DNA from: Dromiciops gliroides
Taxonomy: Eukaryota > Chordata > Mammalia > Microbiotheria > Microbiotheriidae
Direction: 5' to 3'
Assembly: GCF_019393635.1 (NCBI RefSeq)
Contig: NC_057866.1
Coordinates: 62,001 to 126,000 of the forward strand
Length of the DNA stretch: 64,000 bases
The notes under the pieces were generated by a model. That model made no database searches. It was given only the letters and a program-made list of their open reading frames with translations, and was not told the DNA's origin. The position numbers were made by a program, and so were the translations under genes. Below are positions 53,771-64,000 of the stretch, piece after piece (the stretch's first letter is position 1; every line of letters begins with the position of its first letter).

Positions 53771-53861
53771 GATATTGATAGATACTGATGCTATAGATAC
53801 ATACACACACATATATACACATCAGGATACATATATGTGTGTGTGTGTGTGTATATTTCTT

Positions 53862-54760
53862 TTTCTGAAAACTGCCTGTTCCTATCCTTTGACCATTTCT
53901 CAATTGGAGAATGACTTGTATTTTTATAAATTTGACTCAGCTCTCTATATATTTGAGAAATGAGGCCTTTCTCAGAGATACTTGTTTCAAAAATTCTTTC
54001 CCAGTTTTCTGCTTCCCTTGTAATCTTGGTTACATTAGTTTTGTTTGTGCAAAAACTTTTAAATTTTATATAATCAAAATGATCTATTTTATATTTTGTA
54101 TGTATTGTTCTATTTTCTCTGGTCCTAAATTCTTCCTCTGTCCATAAATCTGACAGATAAACTATTCCATGCTTTCTTAATTTGCTTATGGTATCACACT
54201 TTATGTGTAAATCACGTACCCATTTTGGCCTCATTTTAGTATGCAGTGTGAGATCTTGGTCTATACCTAGGTTCTGCCATAATGTTTTCTAGGTTTTCCC
54301 AGCAGTTTTTTCAAATAATGTTTTTTTGTTCCAAAATTTGGGTCTTTGGGTTTATCATGGACTAGATTACTACAGTCACTTACTATAGTGTGATGTGTGC
54401 CTATTCTACTCTGCTGATCCACTTTTCTATTTCTTAGCTGGTACCAGATTGTTTTGATAATTACTGCTTTATAATACAGTTTGAGGGCTGATACTGCTAG
54501 GCCACTTTCTTTCATATTTTTTTCACTGATTCCTGTGATATCCTTGGGCTTTTGTTCTTCCAGTTGAATTTTATTATTTTTTTCTAGATCTATAAATTAT
54601 TTTGATAGTTTAATTGGTATAGCACTAAATAAAAAATTAATTTAGGTAAGATTGTCATTTTTATTATATTGCCTCCACTTACCTATAAGTGATTAATATT
54701 TTTCGAATTGTTTTATTTTTTGCCACTTACAAGATTTGATTTTTCACACGTAATATGAAT
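53862..54760 (-). mobile_element. L1 LINE, ORF2 C-terminal region
   Basis: Antisense L1 without clear start or end. The minus strand encodes the ORF2 C-terminal domain in a fairly open frame, with KWVRDLHIKCDTISKL and WERIFETSISEKGLISQIY visible. The copy looks younger than the L1 pieces at 24-30 kb. Its left edge meets TG/TA repeats. Confidence 0.85.
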
Positions 54761-54973
54761 TCATTTCCTATATATACTATATACGATGCTATGGTATTGT
54801 AAATTAAAAACAAAATAAAGGAGTTATTAAATATTGAAACCCCTTCATGACTTTTGGCCCACCCATATAAGAGATGTTGCAAGGGATAAATCAACAGGCC
54901 TTAGCAATTAGCTAATATGAGGCAGGGGGCGTAAGAGAATGAGGGGTCCAGGATAACTCCTAGGTTGGCTTTT

Positions 54974-55056
54974 TTGAGTGCCTGGGGCTGGATTTGAACC
55001 CAGGTCCTCCTGACTCCAGGGCTGGTACTCTATCCACTGCGCCACCTAGCTGCCCC
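54974..55056 (-). mobile_element. Marsupial SINE, 3'-truncated
   Basis: Only the antisense head half is present ('ggatttgaacccaggtcctc' to 'cacctagctgcccc'). It interrupts the L2 sequence. Confidence 0.85.
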
Positions 55057-55089
55057 TTAGCTACTAAGTTCATGTTGGGAACTGAGAGG

Positions 55090-55900
55090 ATGTTGGCCAA
55101 CAATAACAGGCAAGTTTGGAAGGGCTTTGGAGGGAAGAATAATAAGTTGAGTTCTGGCCAACTTGAGTTTCAGATATCTACTGGGCATCCAGGTCAAGGT
55201 GTCTGAAAGGCAGTTGGAAATGTGAGACTGGAGGTCAGCAGAGAGACTGAGGCAGGGAGATTTGAGAGCGGTCAGCATAGAGATGCTCAGGAAATCTGTG
55301 GGAGCCAATGAGATCCCCAAGTAATGAAGAGGGACACCCACAGTTAGAGGGCGTCACCTGGAGGAGAATCTAGCATAGGAGACAGGTAGGGGAGTGATCA
55401 GAGAGGGCAGGGGAGAGCCTGGTTGGGGGAAGAGGGGTGTCCCCAAAAAAACCTGGAGAAGAGAATCAAGAAGACAGTGATCACCACTGTGCAAGACCAC
55501 AGAAGAGTCCAGGAGGAGGAGGACTTGGAAAAGGCCACTAGACTTGGCAACAAAGAGGTCATCTGTCACTTTGGGTTAAATGATGTCATCAAAAGTCAGG
55601 CTGCAGAGAGTTAAGCAAAAGGAAGAAAGGAAGCAGAGGTGCCAAGTGTATTCGGCCTTCTTGAGTTTAACCTCGAAAGGGAGGATGGGTGACAGCAGGT
55701 GGGGGAAGGGTTTTGGAGATGGGGAAGGCAGGAGGGAAGCAGCCGGTGGATGGGGAGAGAGTGAAGATTAGTGAAGGGGTGGGGATCGCAGAGGGCACAG
55801 CCTCTTGGAGGAAAGGAGATGGAGTGGCATGGCTCACACAATGGACAGGTTGGCCTCGGCATGGAGAAGGGTGGCCTCTTCAAGTGAGATGGGGAGAAGG
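55090..55900 (-). mobile_element. L2 LINE, reverse-transcriptase region
   Basis: The antisense of L2 ORF2 is clear: the minus strand reads DGLFVAKSSGLF-like, then 'VGVPL' and 'YLGIS..SISMLTALKSP'. DNA blocks include 'ggagccaatgagatccccaa', 'gagggacacccacagttaga' and 'aaggccactagacttggcaa'. The right end fades out. Confidence 0.7.
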
Positions 55901-56544
55901 CACCTGAGAGATGGGGGAGGAGGAGGAGGAGAAGGAGCTCTGAGCTAATTGTCCCAAGTTTCTTCTGTAAAATAAAAGATGGTGGAGGGAAGGAGAGCCA
56001 TGGGATGTTTGAGGAGGTTTGGAAGAGCCCCTGTGGAGAGGGGCAGAATGAGTGATGAGGGAGCTCTAGCACGATTGCCTGGCAGCAGTGAGAGCCCAGT
56101 GGACGTCATGGGACCTAATTTGTGGCATAGCCAGTCAGGGCAGTGGTGACGTTCTCCAGCTCCGTTCAGCAGCAGGGAAGTAGGAGCAAAGGCAGCCCTA
56201 GTGGGAGGGACCCAAGGCTGAGGGCACAGAACGGTGGGACCATGCCCTCTCTCCCCCTGGGCTCTGTCTTGGAGACAGGCCTCCTTTCACCCCACCTCCA
56301 TCCCCCACCCTTCTCTAGGCCAGGCTGAAAGAGGAAGATGGGAGCATGGCAGGGGCATCCTGCCATTCCCAACATCCTTGCTGAGATTCAATTAGTTCGT
56401 CTCCTCATCCCTCAGGTTTGATTGTTAAGGAGTTTTGGTTATCCCAACCCAAGTGGTGTGACTGGGCCCCACAAGGCAGAGGCAGGAACAAGGAAGCCAG
56501 TCATCCTAGGGGGTTCAGCTTCAGTTCTGCCCTGGTTTATCCAA

Positions 56545-56762
56545 CAACTTATCCTTCTCTCCTCCCCTCCTCCCTCCTCTTCCTTCCTCCTCCTTCCTCT
56601 TCTTCCCCTCTCTCCTCTTCCTCCTCCCTCCTCTTCCTCCTCCTTCCTCTTCTTCCCCTCCCTCCTCTTCCTCCTCCTTCCTCTTCTTCCCCTCCCTCCT
56701 CTCTCCTCTTCCTCTCCTCCTCTTGCTCTTCTTCCCCTCCCTCCTCCCCCTCCTCCTTCACT
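56545..56762. repeat. Polypyrimidine (CCTCCTCCTTCCTCTTCTTCC)n tandem tract
   Basis: About 215 bp of near-pure C/T on the plus strand, with imperfect tandem units of roughly 35-50 bp. The S/P/L-rich and E/G/R-rich frames here are artefacts. Confidence 0.92.
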
Positions 56763-56989
56763 GGTTTCCAGGAGGACATGACTTCTGGACACTTCGTCCT
56801 CAGCCCAAGTGGAGCCCAGACACATATTTGTGAGCACTTGGCGCCACCCAGTGTCCAGACTGTGAGTCACAGGCTCTGTCTAAAGGCAGGAGGGGCCCCT
56901 GTGAGCTAAGGTTTCTGGGAGCCTGGCAGGTGTTACAACCTTCAGACCTCTCTCAGAGAACTTTATTCTTTTCTTCCCATTAGAAAGGT

Positions 56990-57310
56990 CTGTAGAGACC
57001 CAGAACTGCCCATTAGGACACCGGGGTTCAGGGTCCAGCTCTGCCCTTGGCTTTCATTTCTCCATCTGTCCTGGAGATGAAAAGATGGAGAAATGTTATT
57101 ATTAACAACACTAACAGTAGCTGGCATTTGCATCACACACTAAGGTTTACAAAACAGTTTACTGATGTGGTCTCATGTGACCTTCACAGTCACTAGATGT
57201 GATTCCAATCAGCAGATATTACCCAAGCTTTACAGAAGAAGAGAATGAAGCTGAGACTTGCCTGGCATCATTCTGGAGCAAGATTCAAACTCAGCTCTTC
57301 TTGACTTCAG
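56990..57310. mobile_element. MIR and CORE-SINE fragments
   Basis: A sense MIR piece ('ggctttcatttctccatctg') is followed by an antisense CORE-SINE ('actaaggtttacaaaacagt', 'caagctttacagaagaagag'). Confidence 0.55.
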
Positions 57311-57329
57311 AAGATCACTCTGGGTTTTC

Positions 57330-58345
57330 AGGAGCCCCCACCCCCTTCCTGGTCCTCCTCCTCTGTCTCCTTTGCGGGATCCTCCTCCAGATCACACCCT
57401 GTAACTCTGGGTATTCCTCAGGGTTCTGTCGTGGGCCATCTGCTCTCTCTCTATACTAATTCACCTGGTGATCTCTTCGCTCCCATGGATTTAATGACCA
57501 CATCTATACTGACAATGCTAAAATCTCCCTTTGCTGCCCTACCTCTGCTCACCTGGACTCCTGCATCTCCAACTGCCTTTAAGGTATCTACAAGTGGACA
57601 TCCAGTAGCACTTCACACTCAACATACAACACAGAACTCAGTCTTTCCCCTAAACCCTCCCTATTATTGTAGGCTCCCAACCTAAGAGTTATTGGGACTG
57701 CTCCCTCTCTCATCCCCTCCCCACCCCATGCAATGTGGTACCAAGGCTTGTCGTTTCACCTCTGGTATCCTCAGGCACCGCCCTCACCCTGGTACAAACC
57801 CTCATCACCTCACACCTGGGTGGGGGGGCCTGCCTGCCTCAAGTCCGGTCCCTGCTCTAGTTAGCTGTCAAATGCAAATCCAATCATGTCTCTCACACAC
57901 ACTAACCTCAGTGGCCTCCAGAGTGATGCCCTTCATCCCCCAGCCCCTTCCTCCCTCCCCTTTCTTCCTTCTTCTCACACCTTCCTCTCTAACACTTAGT
58001 CTTTGACCCAGTGACACTGACCTCCTGGCTGTCAACCAAAGACCCTTCACCTCCGGTGGTCCTCTATGCCTGGAATGCTCTCCTTGCCCAATTTCTTTAA
58101 ATTCCAACTGAAGTCGCACCTTCTTCAGGAAGTTGTTCCTAACCCCTTATTTCCAGGGCCTTCTCTATTTGTCCTGGCTGGACCTTGTCTGGATAGATTC
58201 ATTTGTGCGTTGTTTCCCCCATTCGAGTGTGAGCTCCTTGACGGAAGGCATAGTCAGTCTTTTGCCTCTTTTTGCATCACCTGAGCTTGGCCCGGTGCCT
58301 GGCACACAGAAAGGGTTTGATCCGTGTCTTTGGACTGACTTCACA
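57330..58345 (+). mobile_element. L2 LINE, RT region to 3' end
   Basis: Sense L2 over about 1 kb: 'gggtattcctcagggttctg' (the PQGSV block), 'cacctggtgatctcttcgct', 'cctcatcacctcacacctgg', 'tatgcctggaatgctctcct', then 'gtgagctccttgacggaagg'. It is oppositely oriented to the L2 at 55.1 kb. Confidence 0.85.
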
Positions 58346-58534
58346 GAATCAACAAGCTTGCCTCTAAGGAGAGACTCCTGACCTCTCTCTCAGCTTGGTC
58401 TCCATAATATTCACAAACATTCACAAAGGGCCTACTAGGTGCTAAGGACTTTACAATGATCTTATTTGATCCTCACTACAACCAAGAGAGGGACATGCAT
58501 TTGATTTGCAAGAGGACCATGGCACCGAGGAGAT

Positions 58535-58982
58535 GCCATGACTTTCAGGATTTAAGTGAGGGACGACTGCGGGAAGTCACCAGCCTCACTCTCTCCTCCA
58601 GAGCCATCTGGGTCCAGTGGCAAGATAGACATCAGGAAGATTGGAAATGGCCCCATTGGAGATGTTTGAGGCAATTGGGCTTAAGTGACTTGACCAGGGT
58701 CACACAGCTAGTGTGTCTGAAGTGAGATTTCAACTCAGGTCCTCCCAACTTCAGGGCCAGTGCTCTAGGCACTGAACCACCCAGCTGCTTTTTAAAAAAT
58801 GTATCTTTTGTTTGTTTTTGTTTTGGGGGGGCGAGGCAACTGGGGTTAAGTGACTTGCCCAGGGTCACACAGCTAGTACATGTCAAGCATCTGAGGCTAG
58901 ATTTGAACTCAGGTCTTCCTGACTCCAGGGACGGTGCTCTATCCACTGTACCACCTAGCTGCCCCCACCCAGCTGCTTTTTA
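58535..58982 (-). mobile_element. Longer RTE-tailed SINE, interrupted by a second SINE
   Basis: Antisense 3' body ('ctctcctccagagccatctg') and head ('actgaaccacccagctgctt') of the same ~300-bp SINE as at 36.9 kb. It is split by the SINE at 58795-58966. Confidence 0.75.
58795..58966 (-). mobile_element. Marsupial SINE nested in another SINE
   Basis: A full antisense copy. The perfect 16-bp duplication acccagctgcttttta lies at 58779-58794 and 58967-58982. Confidence 0.96.
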
Positions 58983-60200
58983 CAGATGAAGAAACAGAGG
59001 CAGTCAAATATATATTTACATATTCTAGTCTCCAGGACTTCCGGTGCACTGGGCACTGTGGTACCCCCTGGAAGCCAGCCAGCTTCAAGGACTCTCCACT
59101 GATAATTCCTGCTGCTCTCTCACCCCACAGCTCCCTCATTCAAGAGAACCATTCTTGGGAAAACCAGCAGCTGCTTCCTTCTCAGAGCCTCCTCCCCATT
59201 ACACACCCACCTGACTTCTCCCCATACAAGCACTCTGAGCCCTTCAGCCTGACCTTCTGCCCATACATACCTCTGACTCTCTTCTCTCATCACCTTTTCC
59301 CTAGAGATAACCAGGGCCCTAGGGCAGTGATTGAGACCTCAGGGAGTGACCAGGGCCCTGGAGGAATGACTGAGGCCCCATGGGATGACCAGGGACCTGG
59401 GAGAGTGACCAAAGCCCTAGGGGATTGAATGAGGCCTCAGGAAGTGACTAAGGTGCCAGGGGCCAACTGAGACTCTAGGCAAGCCAGAGGCCTGAGGTCT
59501 ATAGCATCAGCACATATTACTCCTGGCCTCTCTCTTCTGTGGCCTCCAGCCTGGCCCAAGGCTATCCATCCTACTGACTGGCCACTGTGCCTACTGAGCC
59601 CCTGCCTCATTGCCATGGACTTCAGGGGACAGCTGAGGCAGGGGCCAGGGCTGCTGATGACCTCATCTGGCCTAGTGCCTCCACTTGTCAGGGCAGAGCA
59701 GGTTGAAGGGGAAGGAGAGAGGAGAAGGCCTTGTCCTTCCTACCCCCAGGCTTCACTCTAGAGGGACTGAGCACAGTTGTACAGTCTGTGCTGAGCAATT
59801 CTATGGTAGGGGGAGGAGGCCCTTCTTGGCTCTGACCCTGACGACCCCCCCCCCCCCCGACACATACACACACACACACAAAGCCTGAAGTGCTCACACA
59901 TGGAGGAAAATGAGGTGAGTGAGTGACCCAGAGCCAGAATAAATGTCTGAGGAATCTGGAGGAGACTGGGTCTTAGCCGTCTCTCTTTCCATTCATTCCC
60001 AAGCCTGAAAGACCCACTGCAGCAAGGAAGAAGCCAGTCACAGGCCCCACCTCCAGAAGGGGATTTCCTGGTAAGAATAAGGGAAGGGTCTATAAGCACC
60101 TGAGACTGGGCAAGGGGAGCCCACACCAAGGTCCAGGACCAAGGCCTGCTGTGCCTCCTCTTCCCCAGGACACTGTCTCACACCAGCTTATCCTCTGTCA
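58983..60200. other. Intergenic sequence with a small VNTR and a CA run
   Basis: Tandem degenerate units of about 25-30 bp around 'gtgaccagggccctgg' occupy about 59300-59480. A C14 run followed by (CA)n lies at about 59846-59880. No gene is recognised. Confidence 0.6.
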
Positions 60201-60215
60201 CAAATGGATGATAAC

Positions 60216-60410
60216 AAAAAAAAAAAAAAAAAAAAAAAGAGAGAGAGAAAAAGAAAAATCAGGTGGCAAAGTGGATAAAACGCTGGCCTTGGATTCAGGA
60301 GGACCCGAGTTCAAATTCAACCTCAGACACTTGACACTAGCTGTGTGACCCTGGGCAAGTCACTTAACCCTCATTGCCCTGGGGGGAACAAAAGAAAAAA
60401 GAAAATAAAG
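60216..60410 (+). mobile_element. Marsupial SINE with A-rich 5' leader
   Basis: The perfect 14-bp duplication aaatggatgataac (60202-60215 and 60411-60424) encloses a 5' A24/GA leader, the SINE body (from 'ggtggcaaagtggataaaac') and a 3' A-rich tail. The leader is unusual for this family. Confidence 0.92.
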
Positions 60411-60489
60411 AAATGGATGATAACTTAGTGAAAAATGAGTGGAGGGGGCTGCCAACACTTTATCTCTGAGACCACCTTCCACTTGCCCA

Positions 60490-60612
60490 GTCATATTTCC
60501 TTCCTACACAGTTGTTGTCTCCCCCTTTTAGATGGTGAGCTCCTTTAAGGTAGGGACTGTCTTTTGCAGCTCTTTGAATCACCAGCACTTCGCCCAGAAC
60601 CTGCCACAGTAG
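60490..60612 (+). mobile_element. L2 LINE 3' end
   Basis: It contains 'acagttgttgtctccccctt' and 'gtgagctcctttaaggtagg', the L2 terminus. Confidence 0.75.
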
Positions 60613-62500
60613 TGTGTGTATATGTGTGGGGGGGTGCTTCCCAGAGTCCTGGTGCCACCACAGGTCATACCTTGACTCATCGGATCGGATGTGAGGCAAA
60701 GCCTTGCTCTCTCTTCCTGAGTCATCAAAGAACCAAAGTCAGGATGACCAGTGACAGCCCAGGGGTAAGTGGACAGCCTCATAGTCTCCCATGCCTGACC
60801 GTAATGCCTGCTTTATGGACGTTGGCACAAATCGTTCTCAACCACCCATCCTGCTGGGGAAGTGTTCATGTGTTTGGGGTGGACACCTTCCCAACTTACC
60901 CATGGCTTGAGATGGGGTGTGGTCACTACAGCTACAGCTTCTTGGAGCCACAGGTGAGAGTTGGGTGAAGGTTGGGTGGACGATCATCCTGAAAAGGGCT
61001 CGACAGCCCCTCTCACCCCAGAGGTGCTGGACCTCTAGGCTGTATATAGTAGGTGCTTAATAAAAGCCTGTTAATTGGCTAATCTGTCGGGGGGGGGGGG
61101 GGGGAGGGGGACAGGACGGTAAGTACCTGCCCTGATGAGGTGAGAACACCCTCCTGAATCCATGAAGGCCTGAAGCCAAGTGGGAACATCCTAGTTACCA
61201 GGTGGGAATCAGGGGAATGGTCTCCTCCATGGGAGTGAGCTGGTATTGGTCGAAGAGATCAGTCAATGCCTGAGAATAAAAAGAGGCAGAGGAAAATAAA
61301 TATAGCACCTATTAAGTGCCAAACACTTTACAATATGATCTCACAGCTACTTTCTGAGGTTGGATCATTGTCCTTGTTGGGTCTGAGGCTGGATTTGAAC
61401 TCAACTCCTTGACTCCAGGCCCAGGGCTCTACCCACTACAGCACCGGGCTCCCTGTAGAAAAGGAAAGCAGGCAAAGTGGGAACTAGAAGTTTGGTGTTT
61501 AAGAGAACAGAAGGCAGAGCAGCCAGGGCTCCCGATGAACAGGCCAGCTTTGAAAGTGATCTGTGGACTGTCTCAGAGGAGAATGAGCTGCACACAGGGT
61601 AGTGGCCGTTTTTCAGTTCTATTCATTTGGAAATGACCCTTTTATTGAGTGTTAAGTTCAGAACAGATTCTTTTTTCCTCCTTCGGAGGGGAAAAGTGCA
61701 AGTCTGCCAAAGTCCTGGTCCTAGTGGACAAGCTCCAGGGGTTCGCTGGCGAAGCCTCTGGGGTCAGGCGCCTTTGCACTTTGAGGCCCTTCCTAACTGG
61801 GCTGCAGCCCCCCTTCCCACTTATCAGACAGGAGGGCACAGTCCAGACACACGGGGCTTCCTGCTCCATTTCCCACCTCCCTCCTGCCTCCCCCCCTCGA
61901 AGACTGTTACTCAGGCTGGTGCTAACCGCAACAGAGGAGCTGGCCCACAGTAGGGGCTTTAACAAAGAAGTCAGTGACAGCAAGTTCTTGTTCCACCCCA
62001 CTTAAATTAGAGATCTGGGGGTTGCTTCCTGCTCCAAGGAAGGTACTGTAATCTTGTGACACCCCCCCCCTTCTCCCAGCACCCCCCATGCAGGGGTCAG
62101 CATCCTCTCCGCCTCCATAGGGCCTCAAAGAGACTCCTCAGTGACCCTCCAGCTCTCATCTTCCCGGGCAGGGTGGGGGTGGGGGTGGGGCACGGATAAG
62201 AAGGGCAAGAGCCGGGACCCTTGGGAGGAGCTGAGGAGTGGGTCCCGGCCCTATCCTGCCCCCTCCCCCTGGCGGGGCTTCCAAACTTGGAGGACCCCAG
62301 GGCTCCTTCTCCATGCTTGGGGACGGCGGACGTGGGCACGGGGAAGCAACTGGGCCGGGGTGGCCCAAAGGCGCCCGAAGTGACAATCCACAAACTTGCA
62401 GCCAGTTTCCTGCCCCGTGACGTGGAGGATGTGGGGGGGAGGGGCCTGTGCCTCTGCCGACTCCCCAAAGAAGGCGGGACCCACCCCACCCCGCCCCTCA
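60613..62500. other. Intergenic sequence upstream of PGGHG
   Basis: An L2/MIR end lies near 61025-61085 ('gtaggtgcttaataaaagcc'), with a G19 run after it. A CORE-SINE fragment lies at about 61290-61450 ('tatagcacctattaagtgcc', 'aggctggatttgaactcaac'). The rest is not recognised and becomes GC-rich towards PGGHG. Confidence 0.5.
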
Positions 62501-62947
62501 CTAGTCCTAACCCTGCCACCAGGCCTCCTGCCACCCAGGAAGGTGCCCGCTGAGACTAGCGAGCTGAAGCCAGGTAACTGTAACCCCGAGATCGAGAGCA
62601 CCCTCCGCCCCCACCCCTACCCCCCAGGAAATAAAACGCCTTCCTGGGGGAGGGGAGGGTCAGCCGCCCCAGAATTCGGCCGACCTCAATCACCTGGGAC
62701 GCCCTGGAACTGGACACCCACCCGCCCCAGGTGCAGAGGCCTGGGGTCGGACCCTGTTCGTGTGAGTCTGGGAAGAGGGAGGGGGGGAGGAGGGGAGGAG
62801 GCAGGGAGGGAGCAGCAGACCGGCCCGGGGCAGACCTCCTCCTTGAATGGGGGGAGGGGGGAGGAAGGAGACCTTTCCCAACATGGGGGGTGGGGCGGGG
62901 GCTGCCTGACTGGTCCGAGGCCTCTAGGTCCTCACTCTTGCACCAGG

Positions 62948-64000
62948 ATGGAGGGCGACCCCACCGTGTTCACCACCCGCTCCCTGCCCGAAGACCCCCG
63001 CCTCCTGGCCACAGTGACTAATTCGTACCTGGGCACCCAAGTGTACCATGGGGTCCTGCATGTCAGCGGAGTCTACAACGGAGCTGGAGGCGACTCGCAC
63101 CGGGCAGACCTTCCCAGCCCCCTCAATGTTCGCCTGGTGGCTCCAGCCTGCCCTGGGCTTTCCACAGAGGAGACCTTTACTCTGGACACCAACACAGGTG
63201 GAGTCCCCATTATCTGGTGCCCCGCAAGGGTCTCCCTCACTCCTTGGCCCCCCTTCCCACCTTTCCCAGTGTGTTGTGGTGCTCTGCCCTTGGCCCCTCT
63301 GTCTCCCCTCCCCAGGACACTGGCCCCCAGGAAGGTCTGGGTTCAAACCCCACCTCGGCAGTGTCCAGCTGTCACCTCACTACTGCCTGCCTCAGTTTCC
63401 TCACCTGTAAATTCGGGGGCTTGGGCACAATGGCTACCAAAGGCCGTTATACTCTGGACCTGTGATGTTCCTGTTCCCCCTCCAGTTTTTTGCCTGGGTT
63501 CCACTTTCCCCAGGTCCCCTGAGAACAGGTTCCCATCTTCCCTGAATGGGGTAAGGACAGGGGTTTTCCCAAAGAAGGGAGTGACAGTAGCAGGCCAAGG
63601 GGCCATGGTGACAATATCCTAGCCTCCCCTCCACCTCTCCAAATCCCCTCCCTCCCCCAACCCTCAATGCCTGGATGGGAGGCAACCAGCACAGACCTTT
63701 GTCATGCAGGGTGGCTGCCTTAGGGGACTCCCTCCCATTTCATGGGCATGAGAACAGGCATCGATCCTTGGGCCCCTCTGCTCACACACCCAGCTCACTC
63801 CCTTCCCCCTTCCTCAGGTACTTTTCTCCACACCCTCCAAAGCCCAGACTTCTTGGCTTCCCACAGAGTCTATGCCCACCGAGTCCTCCCCCACCTGCTG
63901 GTCTCCAGCGTGTCCATTAGCCGAGTGGGCTCCACCAGGCAGCCGGTCACTGTGCGCCTCCGAGCTGACTTCACGCCCCACAGTCCTGATCTGGCCTTGC
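62948..64000 (+). CDS. PGGHG: PGGHG / ATHL1 (protein-glucosylgalactosylhydroxylysine glucosidase), first coding exons
   Basis: Two exons are visible, 62948-63197 and 63818 to beyond the window end, joined G|GT in frame. The protein begins [20 protein letters not shown], then [20 protein letters not shown], and continues after the intron as [20 protein letters not shown], matching the human N-terminus. PGGHG is a GH65-family glycoside hydrolase that removes glucose from the Glc-Gal-hydroxylysine units of collagens. Only about 145 of ~730 residues are in the window, and the catalytic domain lies further right. The start codon lies 1 bp after a good acceptor (GCACCAG|G), so a noncoding first exon is likely; 'gaagccag|gtaactg' at about 62571 is a candidate donor. 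The order COX8B-PGGHG lacks the NLRP6 found between them in mouse. Confidence 0.93.
63335..63445 (+). mobile_element. MIR SINE in PGGHG intron
   Basis: Sense MIR: 'ggtctgggttcaaaccccac' and 'gcctcagtttcctcacctgt'. It lies in the first intron within the coding region. Confidence 0.8.

Noticed and set aside
53216-53788. Open frames of MSMSMS.., DIDIDI.. and HRHRHG.. type
   Set aside because: They are direct translations of the hexanucleotide array.
53791-54234. 147-codon open frame, possibly a host gene
   Set aside because: It matches the L1 ORF2 C-terminal domain and lies in an antisense L1 fragment without either end.
56418-56909. Ser/Pro/Leu-rich and Glu/Gly/Arg-rich open frames
   Set aside because: They are produced by the polypyrimidine tract, and no domain is present.
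62396-63622. 408-codon plus-strand open frame at the PGGHG start
   Set aside because: It includes the true PGGHG exon in frame but runs through the upstream and downstream introns. The real exon is 62948-63197, with clear splice sites.

Overview
This is genomic DNA from a marsupial. The genes are split by mammalian-type introns, and the window is full of the tRNA-headed SINE that is typical of marsupial genomes (WSINE1/WALLSI type, about 25 copies), together with L1 LINEs, old L2 and MIR/CORE-SINE copies and CR1/L3-like remnants. I cannot name the species. Many SINE copies look fairly intact, which fits an Australian marsupial, but this is inference only.

The genes form the block known from human 11p15.5 and mouse chromosome 7: ODF3 (last three coding exons, +), BET1L (complete, -), SIRT3 (coding exons 2-6 seen, -), PSMD13 (complete, 13 exons, +), COX8B (complete, 2 exons, -) and PGGHG (first coding exon and part of the second, +). 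SIRT3 and PSMD13 appear to diverge from one CpG-rich promoter near 39.0 kb, which has tandem ETS-type sites. PSMD13 and COX8B converge, with poly(A) signals about 250 bp apart. Two genes of the usual eutherian order were not found where expected: RIC8A (between BET1L and SIRT3) and NLRP6 (between COX8B and PGGHG).

Layout: 0-2 kb ODF3 and an L1 piece; 2-6.9 kb intergenic, largely an old CR1/L3-like remnant; 6.9-8.6 kb BET1L and a wide CpG island; 8.6-11.7 kb intergenic with L2 and a polypurine tract; 11.75-22.9 kb SIRT3 exons 6 to 2; 23-38 kb an AT-rich L1 graveyard, probably SIRT3 intron 1; 38-39.2 kb the SIRT3/PSMD13 CpG island; 39.2-47.5 kb PSMD13; 47.7-49.1 kb COX8B; 49.1-62.5 kb intergenic with L2, L1, a hexanucleotide minisatellite, a polypyrimidine tract and a small VNTR; 62.5-64 kb the start of PGGHG.

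The gene products are mostly functionally unrelated: a sperm-tail protein, a Golgi SNARE, a mitochondrial deacetylase, a proteasome lid subunit, a heart/muscle cytochrome oxidase subunit and a collagen-sugar hydrolase. SIRT3 and COX8B are both mitochondrial.

No microbial-style system, CRISPR array or defence locus is present. The most striking unexplained structure is a ~317-bp segment of L1 ORF2 at 28.64-28.95 kb. It reappears inverted at about 99% identity at 31.63-31.95 kb, inside the 5' region of a different, decayed L1. That identity is far higher than expected for the age of its surroundings.
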